This document shows positions 38,783-49,296 of a DNA stretch of 64,000 nucleotides, piece by piece. Every line of letters starts with the position of its first letter. Position 1 is the first letter of the stretch. The notes below the pieces were generated by a model. The model was given only the letters and a program-made list of their open reading frames with translations. It was not told the origin of the DNA and searched no databases. This DNA comes from Nitrosovibrio sp. Nv6 (lineage in GTDB: Bacteria > Pseudomonadota > Gammaproteobacteria > Burkholderiales > Nitrosomonadaceae): assembly GCF_900110495.1 (NCBI RefSeq), contig NZ_FODX01000008.1, positions 41,646-105,645 of the forward strand, given 5' to 3'. Made by a program: the position numbers and the translations under genes.

Positions 38783-40180
38783 TTGTTTCGTATCTATAAC
38801 CATTTCATTTCCAGAACGGTGATTCTGCTTATCAGTGCGGAAGTTTGCGTACTGATGTTTATGGTTTATCTGGGAGCCGCTATTCGTTTTTTTGATCCCG
38901 TTAAACTCTTTCCCTTCTCTTTCTCATCCCTGTTTCCAGAGGCCGTAACCTTCACCTTCGTCATGATTGTGTCCATGTCGGTCATGGGGCTGTATCAACT
39001 CGATTCCCGGCTGGATATCAAGGACACTTTATTCCGTCTCATGCCATCCATGGTGTTGGGGTTCGGAGTAACGACCCTGATTTTTTATCTGCTTCCCGAC
39101 CTCTATCTTGGCCGGGGCATACTGGGATTAGTAATGTTTCTTGCGTTGCCCGGGATTCTCCTGACGCGAGCTGCTTTTCTCAAATGGTCAAGTTTGGGTA
39201 TTCTGGAATCTCAGGCGGTCGTCCTGGGCATAGGCGGCAAGGCAAAGGAATTCATTGAACAAGCTAAAAATGACCCTGTCCGCCGGGGATTCAAGATCGT
39301 TGGTTTTGTCCCGCTGCCAGATGAAGAGCTTCATGTCCCAGCCTCCGCTGTCCTGCCCAAAGTGGATTCGTTAATGTCGCTGGTCAACCGCTACGGCGTT
39401 CGGGAAATCATTATCGCGATTCAGGAACGCAGAGGCGGCTGCTTCCCTATTCAGGATTTGCTGGAATGCAAGCTGAACGGAATAAAAGTGACCGACTCAG
39501 CTGCTTTCTTCGAGCGAGAGCGGGGCCAGATCCGGGTAAATTCTCTTTATCCGAGCTGGCTGGTTTTTGGGGGGGGGTTCGATCAAAGTCTGCTCAGATC
39601 CGGTATCAAGCGTATTTTCGACCTTGCTGCGAGCGGCGTTCTTCTGGCTGTTACGTTGCCTGTAATGCTCATCACCGCTCTCTGTATTCTTTTTGAGGAT
39701 GGCGCGCCCGTTTTTTACCGGCAGGAAAGGGTTGGAAAAGGCGGGAAAACATTTATGGTTTTAAAATTTCGCAGTATGCGAAATGATGCGGAGAAGAGCG
39801 GAAAACCGCAATGGGCGGCAGCGGATGATCCTCGCGTAACGCGCGTGGGCAGAATTATCCGAAAATTGAGAATTGACGAGCTTCCACAGATATTCAATGT
39901 TTTAAACGGGGATATGAGTTTTGTCGGCCCTCGCCCGGAAAGGCCATATTTTGTAAACCAGCTCTGCATGGAAGTCCCCTATTACAATGTAAGGCACAGC
40001 ATCAAGCCGGGAATAACGGGGTGGGCGCAAGTACGCTACAGATATGGCGCATCCGTGGATGATGCCATTGAAAAGCTTCAGTACGATCTGTACTACGTGA
40101 AGAACCATAGCTTGTTCCTGGATGTCATTATTCTGATCGATACCGTTGAAGTTGTTGTGCTGGGTAAGGGTGGAAGATGA
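38783..40180 (+). CDS. undecaprenyl-phosphate sugar transferase, EpsB type (PEP-CTERM/XrtA associated)
   Basis: A 465-aa inner-membrane enzyme that starts exopolysaccharide synthesis by moving a sugar-1-phosphate to undecaprenyl phosphate. It has four or five N-terminal helices, a Rossmann-like CoA-binding middle ([18 protein letters not shown]) and a C-terminal bacterial sugar transferase domain ([49 protein letters not shown] as separate blocks). The start is TTG at 38783 after GAGGAAGAAGA. It resembles the subfamily found next to PrsK/PrsR. Confidence 0.9.
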   Translation: MFRIYNHFISRTVILLISAEVCVLMFMVYLGAAIRFFDPVKLFPFSFSSLFPEAVTFTFVMIVSMSVMGLYQLDSRLDIKDTLFRLMPSMVLGFGVTTLIFYLLPDLYLGRGILGLVMFLALPGILLTRAAFLKWSSLGILESQAVVLGIGGKAKEFIEQAKNDPVRRGFKIVGFVPLPDEELHVPASAVLPKVDSLMSLVNRYGVREIIIAIQERRGGCFPIQDLLECKLNGIKVTDSAAFFERERGQIRVNSLYPSWLVFGGGFDQSLLRSGIKRIFDLAASGVLLAVTLPVMLITALCILFEDGAPVFYRQERVGKGGKTFMVLKFRSMRNDAEKSGKPQWAAADDPRVTRVGRIIRKLRIDELPQIFNVLNGDMSFVGPRPERPYFVNQLCMEVPYYNVRHSIKPGITGWAQVRYRYGASVDDAIEKLQYDLYYVKNHSLFLDVIILIDTVEVVVLGKGGR

Positions 40181-40388
40181 TTCGGGAATCTCTGAATAGG
40201 CCCGAGTCTGCCGGAACCGGTCGCTGTTTCTTCACTCGGCTGGGAAATGAGCGGTAAAACCGGATATCCATTGCGTTCCACTTTCGGGTGTCTCAAGCAA
40301 GTGGATGTTGCGGACTCCGGCCTTTGTCTCATCACTTGCCAACGCCCGGTTTTTGGCAGCTCAGCCGTTGGCCGGGCAGTAGTCTGAC

Positions 40389-42467
40389 ATGCTGACGAGC
40401 ATAGCGACAGCCAGTTATTCCATCGCCGCAGTGGCGTATTTTGTTCTGGCCATACTCCTGTTGACGAGCTGGCGGGGTCGTCTGCATGGCATAGTGCTGC
40501 CTGTCGCTTGCCTCCTTTCTGCGCTGTGGGCGTCATTGCTCGCATCTCGAGCTACCCATGATCTTGCTCTGTCTCTTCTGACAGATATGCTGGAAATCCT
40601 CAGAAATGCAGGCTGGTCGGCTTTTTTGATTACATTGCTGGGGCTGTATCGGCAGGAAGATTCTCCATTTCCGAAGATGAATCCGGCTATGGCGGCAATC
40701 GTTGCGCTTTACACTGGATGCATTATTGCTGCCTTTTACTCTCACGGGAATTTCGACTTTTCTTCGCATGAAACCATCGACTTCATCAACAACATTGTTG
40801 GAAGCCTCGTAATGGCGATACTTGGCATGATCCTGGTTGAGCAGCTTTACAGGAATACGCCGGTCAAGCAACGTTGGGGCATAAAATTCGCCTGCCTCGG
40901 CATAGGTGGAATTTTCGCTTATGATTTTTACCTGTATAGCGATGCATTGCTGCTTAGACAAGTGAATCCCGAGATCTGGGCCGCGCGCGGGATAGTTAAT
41001 GCACTGGTTGTTCCACTTATCGCTGTGTCGGCTGCACGTAATCCCCAATGGTCAGTCGGCATCACGGTGTCGCGACGCATTCTCTTCTATTCAGTCGCAC
41101 TGTTTGGCGCCGCCGCATATCTGCTTGCAATGGCCGCGGCCGGCTACTATCTCCGTTTTTTCGGGGGCGGCTGGGGCACGGTCATGCAGGTGAGTTTCCT
41201 GTTTGGCGCTGTGATTCTGCTATTGGTCGTACTGTTCTCGGGTACGCTGCGTTCCTGGCTCAGAGTCTTTATCAGTAAGCATTTTTTCAGTTACAACTAT
41301 GACTATCGGGAGGAATGGCTGCATTTTACGCGCACTCTCTCGGAGGGCGAACACAGGCTGGGAGAACGCGTGATCCAGGCGTTGGCACAACTGGTGGAAA
41401 GTCCTGGCGGAGGTTTATGGATATGCCGGGAATCCGGTAATTGCGAACCTGTAACACATTGGAATATGCCGTCGGCGGGCGGACTCGAGCCGCTGGATAG
41501 CCCTTTCTGTCTATTTCTGGAAAACAGGGAATGGGTGATCGATTTGCAGGAATACGCTGCAAATCCTGAAAAATATTCTGCAATCATGCTACCTCAATGG
41601 TTGCCACGCATCTACAGGGCGTGGCTCGTGGTACCACTGATCCAGCACCGGAAATTGTTTGGTTTTGTCGTGTTGGCACAGCCCAGAAGCAGCGTCAAAC
41701 TGAACTGGGAGGTGAGCGATCTGCTCAAGGTTGCCGGCAATCAGGCAGCAAGTTATCTTGCACAGCATGAGGCGGCCAATGCGCTCATGGTGGCGCGCCA
41801 GTTTGAATCTTTTAATCGTATGTCGACTTTCGTCGTGCATGACTTGAAGAATCTGGTTTCCCAATTATCCCTTTTGCTTTCCAATGCCGAAAAACATAAA
41901 ACAAATCCGGAGTTTCAGAGGGATATGATTGAAACGGTATATCTCTCGGTTCAAAAGATGAAACGGCTCCTGGAAAAGCTGAGCAGCAGCGATTCACCGG
42001 ACAAAGCGGTTCCTCTTGTTATTGCGCGGTTGTTACAAGAGGCAGTAAAGAGTAAATCCGTTGCCGAGCCAAAACCCATTCTTGAAATACAGGATTCCAG
42101 CATTGCGGTGTGCGCGAACTCATCGCGCCTTGAACGGGTTCTCGGCCACCTGATTCAGAATGCGATTGAAGCGACCTCACGAAATGGCCAAGTCCGGGTT
42201 CGACTGAAAAGAGAGCAGGATTTTGCCATAGTCGAGATAAAGGACACGGGCCATGGAATGAGCGAAGAATTTATTCGTGAAAAGCTTTTCAAGCCGTTTG
42301 AATCCACGAAATCCGCGGGTATGGGAATAGGTGTCTTTGAAAGCAGGGAATATGTCTCTGAACTGGGGGGAAAACTGGAGGTTAGCAGCAGCGAATCGAA
42401 TGGCACTGTTTTCCGCATCGTCCTGCCTCTTCACCAGACAGATCAGGTTTTTAAAGCGGTTACGTAG
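40389..42467 (+). CDS. prsK: PEP-CTERM/XrtA system histidine kinase PrsK
   Basis: A 692-aa membrane sensor kinase. Roughly eight or nine helices fill residues 1-300, a GAF-like domain spans about 310-470, and the kinase core has the phospho-acceptor H484 (FVVHDLKNLVSQLSLLL). The ATPase domain includes NAIEATSRNGQ, DTGHGMSEEFI and GMGIGVFESREYV. The N-terminus, MLTSIATASYSIAAVAYFVLAILLL, is typical of PrsK. It pairs with the sigma-54 activator PrsR downstream. Confidence 0.93.
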   Translation: MLTSIATASYSIAAVAYFVLAILLLTSWRGRLHGIVLPVACLLSALWASLLASRATHDLALSLLTDMLEILRNAGWSAFLITLLGLYRQEDSPFPKMNPAMAAIVALYTGCIIAAFYSHGNFDFSSHETIDFINNIVGSLVMAILGMILVEQLYRNTPVKQRWGIKFACLGIGGIFAYDFYLYSDALLLRQVNPEIWAARGIVNALVVPLIAVSAARNPQWSVGITVSRRILFYSVALFGAAAYLLAMAAAGYYLRFFGGGWGTVMQVSFLFGAVILLLVVLFSGTLRSWLRVFISKHFFSYNYDYREEWLHFTRTLSEGEHRLGERVIQALAQLVESPGGGLWICRESGNCEPVTHWNMPSAGGLEPLDSPFCLFLENREWVIDLQEYAANPEKYSAIMLPQWLPRIYRAWLVVPLIQHRKLFGFVVLAQPRSSVKLNWEVSDLLKVAGNQAASYLAQHEAANALMVARQFESFNRMSTFVVHDLKNLVSQLSLLLSNAEKHKTNPEFQRDMIETVYLSVQKMKRLLEKLSSSDSPDKAVPLVIARLLQEAVKSKSVAEPKPILEIQDSSIAVCANSSRLERVLGHLIQNAIEATSRNGQVRVRLKREQDFAIVEIKDTGHGMSEEFIREKLFKPFESTKSAGMGIGVFESREYVSELGGKLEVSSSESNGTVFRIVLPLHQTDQVFKAVT

Positions 42468-42534
42468 CGTGACGATACATTCGATGTTCCTGGCAGGCGA
42501 CAGTAAAGGAGGCCGATTAAAGCGTGAAGCAAGT

Positions 42535-42550
42535 TGACAAGCAATTGTCA
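42535..42550. promoter_or_regulatory. dyad TGACAA-N4-TTGTCA between prsK and prsR
   Basis: Perfect 6-base arms around GCAA, 117 bases before the prsR start. Could be an operator; no known regulator is assigned. Confidence 0.25.
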
Positions 42551-42666
42551 TATTCATCCGTGGTTAGTACCTGGCGTTTAGAGTGTGAGTAGAGCTCGAA
42601 TAGTAGATGTTTTTAAGAAGCAAGTTGGATCGATCCATATCAAATCAGTTAATGAAGAGGACCCAA

Positions 42667-44019
42667 GTGAGTCAAGATAAAAAGAGTCTGTTAATAATTG
42701 AAGATGACCCGGGCCTTCAGCGCCAGATGCGCTGGAGCTTTGATGCTCACGAGGTGCTGGTCGCGAGCGATCGTGAAAGCGCGCTCGCTCTCGTTCGGCG
42801 GCATGAGCCGGCTGTTGTTACCATGGATTTGGGACTTCCCCCCGACCCCGACGGCGCTTCGGAAGGACTGGCCACGTTGGCGGAAATACTTGAGCTTGCG
42901 CCAGACACCAAGGTAATCGTCTTAACCGGCAATCAGGATCACGGGAATGCTTTAAAGGCTATCGGCGCCGGCGCTTACGATTTTCACCAAAAACCTTTTG
43001 ACCCGGACATGCTGCGCCTGGTGGTGGAAAGAGCTTACTACTTGTATGCATTGCAGCAAGAGAACCTCAGATTGTTGCAAACCCAGGCGTATTCACTTAT
43101 CGGTGGAATTTTAACCCGCGACCCGGCCCTGGTTAAGGTCTGTCGCAACGTGGAAAAAGTGGCGCCATCGGACGCCACGGTTATACTGTTGGGTGAGAGC
43201 GGCACAGGTAAGGAAATTCTGGCAAGAGCGCTTCACCAATCCAGCGCCAGGCGAGAAAAACGCTTCATGGCGATCAACTGTGCGGCGATTCCCGAAACGC
43301 TTCTGGAAAGCGAATTATTTGGTTATGAAAAAGGTGCATACACTGGAGCGGTCAAGCAGACTCCGGGTAAAATTGAATTGGCAAATGAAGGCACTTTTTT
43401 TCTTGACGAGGTGGGCGATTTGCCCATGCCGTTACAGGCAAAACTTCTCCGCTTTTTGCAGGAAAGGGTAATCGAAAGAGTCGGGGGGCGTAAAGAAATC
43501 CCGGTCGACGTCCGTATTGTTTGTGCGACGCATCAGAATCTGAAGAAACTGATAGAGGAAGGCCGTTTTCGTGAAGACCTTTATTACCGTCTGAGCGAAA
43601 TCGTTATCACAATTCCTCCCTTGCGGGAGCGGGTGGGCGATACTGCCCTGCTTGCGCATCACTTCAAGAATAAGTTCAGTGCCCAGGAACGGCGGCCCTC
43701 CCTCAATTTCAGCCAGGAAGCGCTTGCGGCGATTGAAAGCCATCCCTGGCCGGGCAATGTGCGGGAAATGGAGAACTGCATCAAGCGCGCTGTAATCATG
43801 GCTGATGGTCCCATCATCAGCGCGGATGATCTTGGATTGCAGGCTTCAGCCAGTTCAACGGAACCAATCAACCTCCGCCAGGTGCGTGACAAGGCAGAGC
43901 GCGATGCCTTGATGAAAGCGCTGGCAAGAGTGGATGGGAATGTGGTCAAGGCGGCGGAACTGCTGGGCGTCAGCCGTCCCACCATATATGACCTGATGAA
44001 CCGGCACCGTTTAAAATAG
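42667..44019 (+). CDS. prsR: PEP-CTERM/XrtA system sigma-54 response regulator PrsR
   Basis: The start at the GTG at 42667, with AGAGG seven bases upstream, gives 450 aa; upstream ATGs are less favourable. Receiver domain with acceptor Asp54 (VTMDLGLPPDPDG), AAA+ sigma-54 domain with GESGTGKE, the GAYTGA loop (F to Y variant of GAFTGA) and FFLDEVGDLP, and a Fis-type HTH (AAELLGVSRPTIYDLMNRH). It activates sigma-54 promoters of PEP-CTERM and polysaccharide genes in related bacteria. Confidence 0.94.
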   Translation: MSQDKKSLLIIEDDPGLQRQMRWSFDAHEVLVASDRESALALVRRHEPAVVTMDLGLPPDPDGASEGLATLAEILELAPDTKVIVLTGNQDHGNALKAIGAGAYDFHQKPFDPDMLRLVVERAYYLYALQQENLRLLQTQAYSLIGGILTRDPALVKVCRNVEKVAPSDATVILLGESGTGKEILARALHQSSARREKRFMAINCAAIPETLLESELFGYEKGAYTGAVKQTPGKIELANEGTFFLDEVGDLPMPLQAKLLRFLQERVIERVGGRKEIPVDVRIVCATHQNLKKLIEEGRFREDLYYRLSEIVITIPPLRERVGDTALLAHHFKNKFSAQERRPSLNFSQEALAAIESHPWPGNVREMENCIKRAVIMADGPIISADDLGLQASASSTEPINLRQVRDKAERDALMKALARVDGNVVKAAELLGVSRPTIYDLMNRHRLK

Positions 44020-44080
44020 ACGCGGCTATATATACCAACATCTTTCAAGCTCTCTATTACCTGCGAACTCCGTATTTCCG

Positions 44081-45664
44081 ATGACAGACCTTCTCCACGA
44101 GTTAATTTTCAGATCCGCTGATCGTTTTCCTGACCAGCAAGCGTTGATTCACCAGAAAAACCGGATAAGCTATGCCGGCCTAGCCAAGGAAATCAATTCA
44201 GCTGGCGCGGCCATGCTGGCTTTGGGACTTGGCCGGGCGGAGCGCGTTGCCGTTTATCTGGAAAAGCGCCTGGAAACCGTTATCGCCCTATTCGGCGCGA
44301 CAGGGGCGGGCGGTGTTTTCGTACCGGTCAACCCGCTCCTGAAACCGGAACAGGTCGCTTATATCCTGCGCGATTGCAATGTAAGGATTCTGGTGACCTC
44401 AGCCGACCGGTTAAAACTGCTCTCCACGGTTTTAAGCCAGTGTCACGACCTGCACGCAGTGATGGTGGTCAATCCTGCAGCGGCTCCAACGACCATTTCG
44501 GGTCTGAACATCGTACCCTGGGAGAACGCGCTCGTTGAAGACGGGCACATCAAGGCCCATCATAGTATCGACGGCGATATGGCCGCCATTCTTTACACTT
44601 CCGGAAGCACCGGAAAGCCAAAAGGCGTAGTTCTTTCCCACCGCAACATGGTGGCAGGAGCAAAAAGCGTAGCCCAGTACTTGAAAAATACCCCGGATGA
44701 CAGGATTCTGTCGGTACTGCCGCTGAGTTTTGACTACGGGCTCAGCCAGCTTACCACGGCATTTCATGTCGGCGCTACCGGCGTCCTGATGAATTATCTG
44801 CTCCCGAGGGATATCATCGATACCGTCGAGGAGGAGAAGATCACAGGTCTTGCTGCCGTGCCTCCCTTGTGGATTGAATTGACCCGATTGAACTGGCCAG
44901 GGAATATTTCGCTGCGTTATATTACCAATTCCGGTGGCGCCATGCCGCGTGCGACGCTCGACTCATTGCGCAGTGCCCTTCCCGGTACCGCCATATATCT
45001 TATGTATGGCCTGACTGAAGCGTTCCGGTCGACTTTTCTCCCCCCGGAGGAAGTGCAGATGCGTCCCGACTCCATAGGCAAGGCCATTCCAAACGCCGAA
45101 GTGATGGTGGTGCGCGACGATGGGTCGCTCTGCACTGCGGGAGAACCGGGAGAGTTGGTGCATCGGGGCGCGCTGGTTTCTATGGGATATTGGAACGATC
45201 CGGAAAAGACTGCTGAACGTTTCAAACCCGTTCCATCCCGGCAATCCGGGCTGACTATTCCCGAATTGGCGGTATGGTCGGGCGATACCGTACGGATGGA
45301 TGAAGAAGGCTTCCTGTATTTCATCGGCCGCCGCGACGAAATGATCAAGACGTCCGGTTATCGTGTCAGCCCTACCGAAGTCGAAGAAGTGATCTATGGC
45401 ACTGAACTGGTGGGAGAAGCTGCTGCGGTCGGCGTCCCTCACCCGGTGTTGGGTCAGGCTATCGTTTTGATCACAACGCCCCGGGCGGGCACGAAGCTTG
45501 ACCAGGACGCATTGCTGGCGGCCTGCAAGCTTCAGCTTCCCGCGTTTATGCTGCCCAGCCGGATCGAATGCAGGGAGGGCAGTTTACCCCGCAACCCTAA
45601 CGGCAAAATTGATCGCAGACTCCTTGCACAGGAACTGCAGGATGCCATGGAACCTGAAGCATGA
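44081..45664 (+). CDS. exosortase A system-associated acyl-CoA ligase (AMP-forming)
   Basis: A 527-aa ANL-superfamily enzyme that adenylates a carboxylic acid and probably loads it on a carrier or CoA. Motifs: ILYTSGSTGKPKGVVLSH (A3), YLMYGLTEAFRSTF (A5), SGDTVRMDEEGFLYFIGRRD (A7/A8), KTSGYRVSPTEVEE and the catalytic Lys in NPNGKIDRRL. It overlaps the next gene by ATGA. The ligase-decarboxylase-amidotransferase order matches the accessory module of XrtA loci. Confidence 0.9.
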   Translation: MTDLLHELIFRSADRFPDQQALIHQKNRISYAGLAKEINSAGAAMLALGLGRAERVAVYLEKRLETVIALFGATGAGGVFVPVNPLLKPEQVAYILRDCNVRILVTSADRLKLLSTVLSQCHDLHAVMVVNPAAAPTTISGLNIVPWENALVEDGHIKAHHSIDGDMAAILYTSGSTGKPKGVVLSHRNMVAGAKSVAQYLKNTPDDRILSVLPLSFDYGLSQLTTAFHVGATGVLMNYLLPRDIIDTVEEEKITGLAAVPPLWIELTRLNWPGNISLRYITNSGGAMPRATLDSLRSALPGTAIYLMYGLTEAFRSTFLPPEEVQMRPDSIGKAIPNAEVMVVRDDGSLCTAGEPGELVHRGALVSMGYWNDPEKTAERFKPVPSRQSGLTIPELAVWSGDTVRMDEEGFLYFIGRRDEMIKTSGYRVSPTEVEEVIYGTELVGEAAAVGVPHPVLGQAIVLITTPRAGTKLDQDALLAACKLQLPAFMLPSRIECREGSLPRNPNGKIDRRLLAQELQDAMEPEA

Positions 45665-46896
45665 GTAATGTTCGGCCGAAGCACGTGCCCGCCGTTCAAT
45701 TTCCAGTTCGAGACGACTGTCTTCAGGTCGGGGGCATGTCCCTCATCCGCTTGGCGCAGCGAGTAGGCAGAACTCCATTCTACGCTTATGACCGGCAACG
45801 GATTACCGGGCGGGTTGCCCTTCTGCGACAACATCTGCCTACAGAGATTCACCTCCACTACGCGATGAAGGCGAATCCCATGCCCGCCGTCGTGCAGCAT
45901 ATGGCGAGCCTGGTGGATGGGATAGATGTGGCATCGGCAGGCGAAATGAAAATCGCGCTCGATACGCCAACGTCTTCGTGTCAGATCAGTTTTGCCGGAC
46001 CAGGAAAGGCCGACAACGAACTTTCCTGCGCGATTGCCGCAGGCATCGTCCTGAACATGGAGTCAGAGCAGGAAATGGAGCGTATTGCCAAACTGGGGAA
46101 TCACTTGGGCATACGTCCTAAGGTAGCGGTTCGTGTCAATCCGGATTTCGAACTCAAATCCTCCAGCATGAAAATGGGCGGCGGCCCGAAGCAATTTGGC
46201 GTGGACGCAGAACGGGTTCCGGCCATGCTTGTCCGGATGGGTAAACTTGGACTGGATTTCGAAGGGTTTCATATTTTCAGTGGTTCACAAAACCTGAAGG
46301 TGGCCGCCCTTCAGGAATCCCATGAAAAAACAATCCAACTCGGCATCGCACTTGCCAGACATGCGCCCGGTCCAGTTCGTTTGTTGAATATAGGCGGCGG
46401 TTTCGGCGTACCGTATTTCCCCGGCGATGAAGCATTGGACGTGGCGGCGGTCGGCAAAAACCTGCGGCAGCTCATGCCAGAGGTAAAACGGCAGCTTCCA
46501 GACGCGCGCGTGGTGATCGAGCTCGGACGGTATCTGGTAGCGGAGGCTGGCATTTATGTCTGCCGGGTACTCGAACGAAAAGAATCCAGGGGGCAACTGT
46601 TCCTGGTGACTGATGGCGGCCTGCATCATCATCTCGCCGCTTCCGGAAATTTTGGCCAGGTGATCCGCAAGAATTACCCTGTTGTCGTCGGGAATCGGGT
46701 GGAAGGCGCGGAACGGGAAATTGTTTCGGTTGTGGGACCGCTTTGCACGCCGCTGGATCTGCTGGCGGACAGGATGGAAATGAGCAAGGCGGAAGCGGGG
46801 GATTTAATTGTCGTTTTTCAGTCGGGCGCTTACGGCTTGACCGCGAGCCCGACGGCATTTCTCAGCCATCCGGCACCCGCAGAAGTGCTGGTTTAG
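45661..46896 (+). CDS. PLP-dependent decarboxylase, exosortase A system-associated
   Basis: A 411-aa fold-type III PLP decarboxylase related to diaminopimelate and ornithine decarboxylases. The PLP Lys is in HLHYAMKANPMP, HIFSGSQN follows, the phosphate-binding glycines are in LNIGGGFGVPYF, and the C-terminal half has VVSVVGPLCTPLDLLAD, carrying the cross-subunit Cys. The substrate is probably an amino acid activated for a polymer or lipid modification, but it is not known. Confidence 0.9.
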   Translation: MSNVRPKHVPAVQFPVRDDCLQVGGMSLIRLAQRVGRTPFYAYDRQRITGRVALLRQHLPTEIHLHYAMKANPMPAVVQHMASLVDGIDVASAGEMKIALDTPTSSCQISFAGPGKADNELSCAIAAGIVLNMESEQEMERIAKLGNHLGIRPKVAVRVNPDFELKSSSMKMGGGPKQFGVDAERVPAMLVRMGKLGLDFEGFHIFSGSQNLKVAALQESHEKTIQLGIALARHAPGPVRLLNIGGGFGVPYFPGDEALDVAAVGKNLRQLMPEVKRQLPDARVVIELGRYLVAEAGIYVCRVLERKESRGQLFLVTDGGLHHHLAASGNFGQVIRKNYPVVVGNRVEGAEREIVSVVGPLCTPLDLLADRMEMSKAEAGDLIVVFQSGAYGLTASPTAFLSHPAPAEVLV

Positions 46897-47020
46897 TAAC
46901 AACAGCAACATTTATAGATTTCGCGCACGGCGCAGCGCCATCCATTCGCGCGCATGGCAGGAAGCCAGCAATTACCAAAGGCATGGGAAGGATAATGTTC
47001 AAAAAAAACGGAGAGTTGCT

Positions 47021-48859
47021 GTGAGCGGATTGTGCGGCTGGATAGGTCATGGTAATTCCGTTGCTGAAAACTTGCAGCTTGTCCGGCTAATGGCCGGGCC
47101 GCTAGCCCGTGCCGACGGCAGTGGTGCGCATACATCCGCAGGAGCCAATGGCGCTCTGGCAGTGGTCGCGCATGCCCATAGTGCCAGTCTTTATCAAAAA
47201 GACGGGCTTCACGTTGCATTATGGGGACGAGCCGGCTTTCTCGAACCGCGCCTGGCGCAGTTTGCGCAGGCCGAGGGTGTTGCAAAAACACTGGCTGACA
47301 ATTGGAGGGAAAGAAGGGATAAAATTTTTACGAGTCTGACAGGCGCGTTTTCCTGCTGCATCCTGGACGAAAACGCCAATGAGGCCGCGCTGGCAACCGA
47401 CCGTATGGGTACATACCCCATTTCTTATGAGGCTTCAGCAGGAGGATTGGTCTTTGGCTCATCGGCGGACGCCATAAACCTGCATCCACTGATTAAACCG
47501 GAGATTGCGCCGCAGAGCCTGTACAACTACGTTTATTTTCACATGGTGCCGGGCCCCGACACGATTTATCAGGGGCAGAAGCGCCTTCTGCCCGGTGAAT
47601 ATCTGATTTATCGAAACGGAAGCGTTGAGGCTGGCCAGTATTGGGAAATGAAATTTCTGGAAGATGACAGGCGTCCCTTTCAGGAGCTTCAGCAGGATTT
47701 TCTGGGCGTATTACGTTCAAGTGTGCGAGATGCGGCTAAAGATCAGGAGGTCGGCGCTTTTCTTAGCGGCGGAACCGACAGCTCGACGATAGCTGGAATA
47801 CTGGGCGAAGTAACCGGGCAGCCGGCGCGAACGTATTCCATTGGTTTCGATGCCTCCGGTTATGACGAAATGGAATATGCGCGCATTGCGGCTAGACATT
47901 TCGCTACCCGGCACCAGGAATACTACGTTACGCCCGAGGACATCGTGGCCGCCATTCCTCAGGTTGCGGCGATTTTCGATCAACCTTTCGGCAACTCTTC
48001 CGCAATACCCGCCTATTATTGCGCGCGCATGGCTAAAGCTGACGGGCTGACCATGATGCTGGGGGGAGATGGGGGGGACGAACTGTTCGGCGGCAATGTT
48101 CGTTATGCCAAGCAGCATCTGTTTTCCCTCTATGAGCAAGCGCCGTCCCTGCTGCGCAAGGGAATTATTGAACCGCTGGTTTTCGGCGTTCCCGGCGGAG
48201 CGGCCTTGCCGCTGATAAGCAAGGCCCGCAGTTATATCGAACAGGCGTCGATCCCGATGCCGGCGCGTACGGAGACTTATAATTTGCTGGACCGCTATGG
48301 TCATGGAGCCGTTTTTACCCGGGAATTTCTGGATACGGTAAACCCCGGCTATCCGGCTGGCCTTTTAAGCGAAATCTACCACCGGGGCAATGCCAAAAGT
48401 TTGATAAACCGCATGCTCGCTTTCGATCGAAAGTTCACGCTTGCCGATAATGACCTGCCCAAAGTAGCGAAGGCTTGCGAGCTGGCAGGAATGGATGTGG
48501 CGTTTCCACTTATCAGCGACGAGATAGTGGCTTTTTCCCTGCGGCTTGAACCTCATCTGAAGCTCAAGGGCACCAAGTTGCGTTATTTTTTCAAAGAAGC
48601 GCTTCGAGGATTCTTGCCGGACGATATCATCGCCAAGCAAAAACACGGCTTCGGACTCCCTTTCGGCGTATGGCTCCAAACTCACAAACCATTGCAGGCC
48701 TTGGCGTCGGACAGCCTGAGCGACCTCAAGTCACGTAACATCATCCGCGCTGATTTTATCGACAAGCTACTGGATCAGCATCTGGACGAACATGCGGGAT
48801 ACCACGGTACCATGGTTTGGGTGCTGATGATGCTGGAGCAATGGTACAGGCAGAGGTAG
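47021..48859 (+). CDS. asparagine synthase-like amidotransferase (exosortase A system type)
   Basis: A 612-aa protein with an N-terminal class II glutamine amidotransferase domain (about 1-200) and a C-terminal ATP-pyrophosphatase domain (GAFLSGGTDSSTIAG, GGDGGDELFGGNVRY). The GTG at 47021 follows a good site (GGAGAG) but leaves the nucleophile at Cys5 (MSGLCGWIG). A TTG at 47030 would give MCGWIG, with Cys2 as in the family, but has a poor ribosome site. It follows the decarboxylase by 124 bases. Confidence 0.85.
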   Translation: MSGLCGWIGHGNSVAENLQLVRLMAGPLARADGSGAHTSAGANGALAVVAHAHSASLYQKDGLHVALWGRAGFLEPRLAQFAQAEGVAKTLADNWRERRDKIFTSLTGAFSCCILDENANEAALATDRMGTYPISYEASAGGLVFGSSADAINLHPLIKPEIAPQSLYNYVYFHMVPGPDTIYQGQKRLLPGEYLIYRNGSVEAGQYWEMKFLEDDRRPFQELQQDFLGVLRSSVRDAAKDQEVGAFLSGGTDSSTIAGILGEVTGQPARTYSIGFDASGYDEMEYARIAARHFATRHQEYYVTPEDIVAAIPQVAAIFDQPFGNSSAIPAYYCARMAKADGLTMMLGGDGGDELFGGNVRYAKQHLFSLYEQAPSLLRKGIIEPLVFGVPGGAALPLISKARSYIEQASIPMPARTETYNLLDRYGHGAVFTREFLDTVNPGYPAGLLSEIYHRGNAKSLINRMLAFDRKFTLADNDLPKVAKACELAGMDVAFPLISDEIVAFSLRLEPHLKLKGTKLRYFFKEALRGFLPDDIIAKQKHGFGLPFGVWLQTHKPLQALASDSLSDLKSRNIIRADFIDKLLDQHLDEHAGYHGTMVWVLMMLEQWYRQR

Positions 48860-49296
48860 CATCATCGGATCCACGTGGCTTGTAATCGTCGCTGCAAATT
48901 GTCTTGTTTTTATCGGCTTTCGCCACACTCGCGCTCGTACAAAGTCCATTTACGCACATCATGTAGCGTGATGCGGATAGGCTTCGAGGGGAGCTCTCAA
49001 GGCCATTCCCAAGGCCATTCCCAAGGCCATTCTCCATCTAGCCTACACTGATTGCAAACTTGCCAGAAGCTCATGATACTGGCAGAGGTTTCCTCGCGCG
49101 CCGCCTTGGGATAGTCGATCGGTCGGTCCACTTCGAAAATTTTCGTGCTCAACAGACAAATGCTGTCTATGATGTAAGAAATTTCGTCGTCCAGGGTAAT
49201 CGACAAAAGAAGCTAAAAGAAGCCAATAGGCAGCTAATGGGCAGCCATGCCATCAACGAAACGTTTTATGCCAACCTGCGCCGACAAGGAGCCGGT
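48860..49296. other. intergenic region with a 12-bp tandem repeat
   Basis: 437 bases between the amidotransferase and the glycosyltransferase pair. It contains AAGGCCATTCCC three times in tandem (48999-49034, last copy one change). A minus-strand 69-codon frame at 48997-49206 runs through the repeat and encodes an EWPW repeat; it is not recognised. The junction between the polysaccharide and arsenic-related gene sets lies here. Confidence 0.6.
48999..49034. repeat. 12-bp tandem repeat, three copies
   Basis: AAGGCCATTCCC at 48999, 49011 and 49023 (third copy ends CTC). Each contains the GGCC palindrome. Confidence 0.85.
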
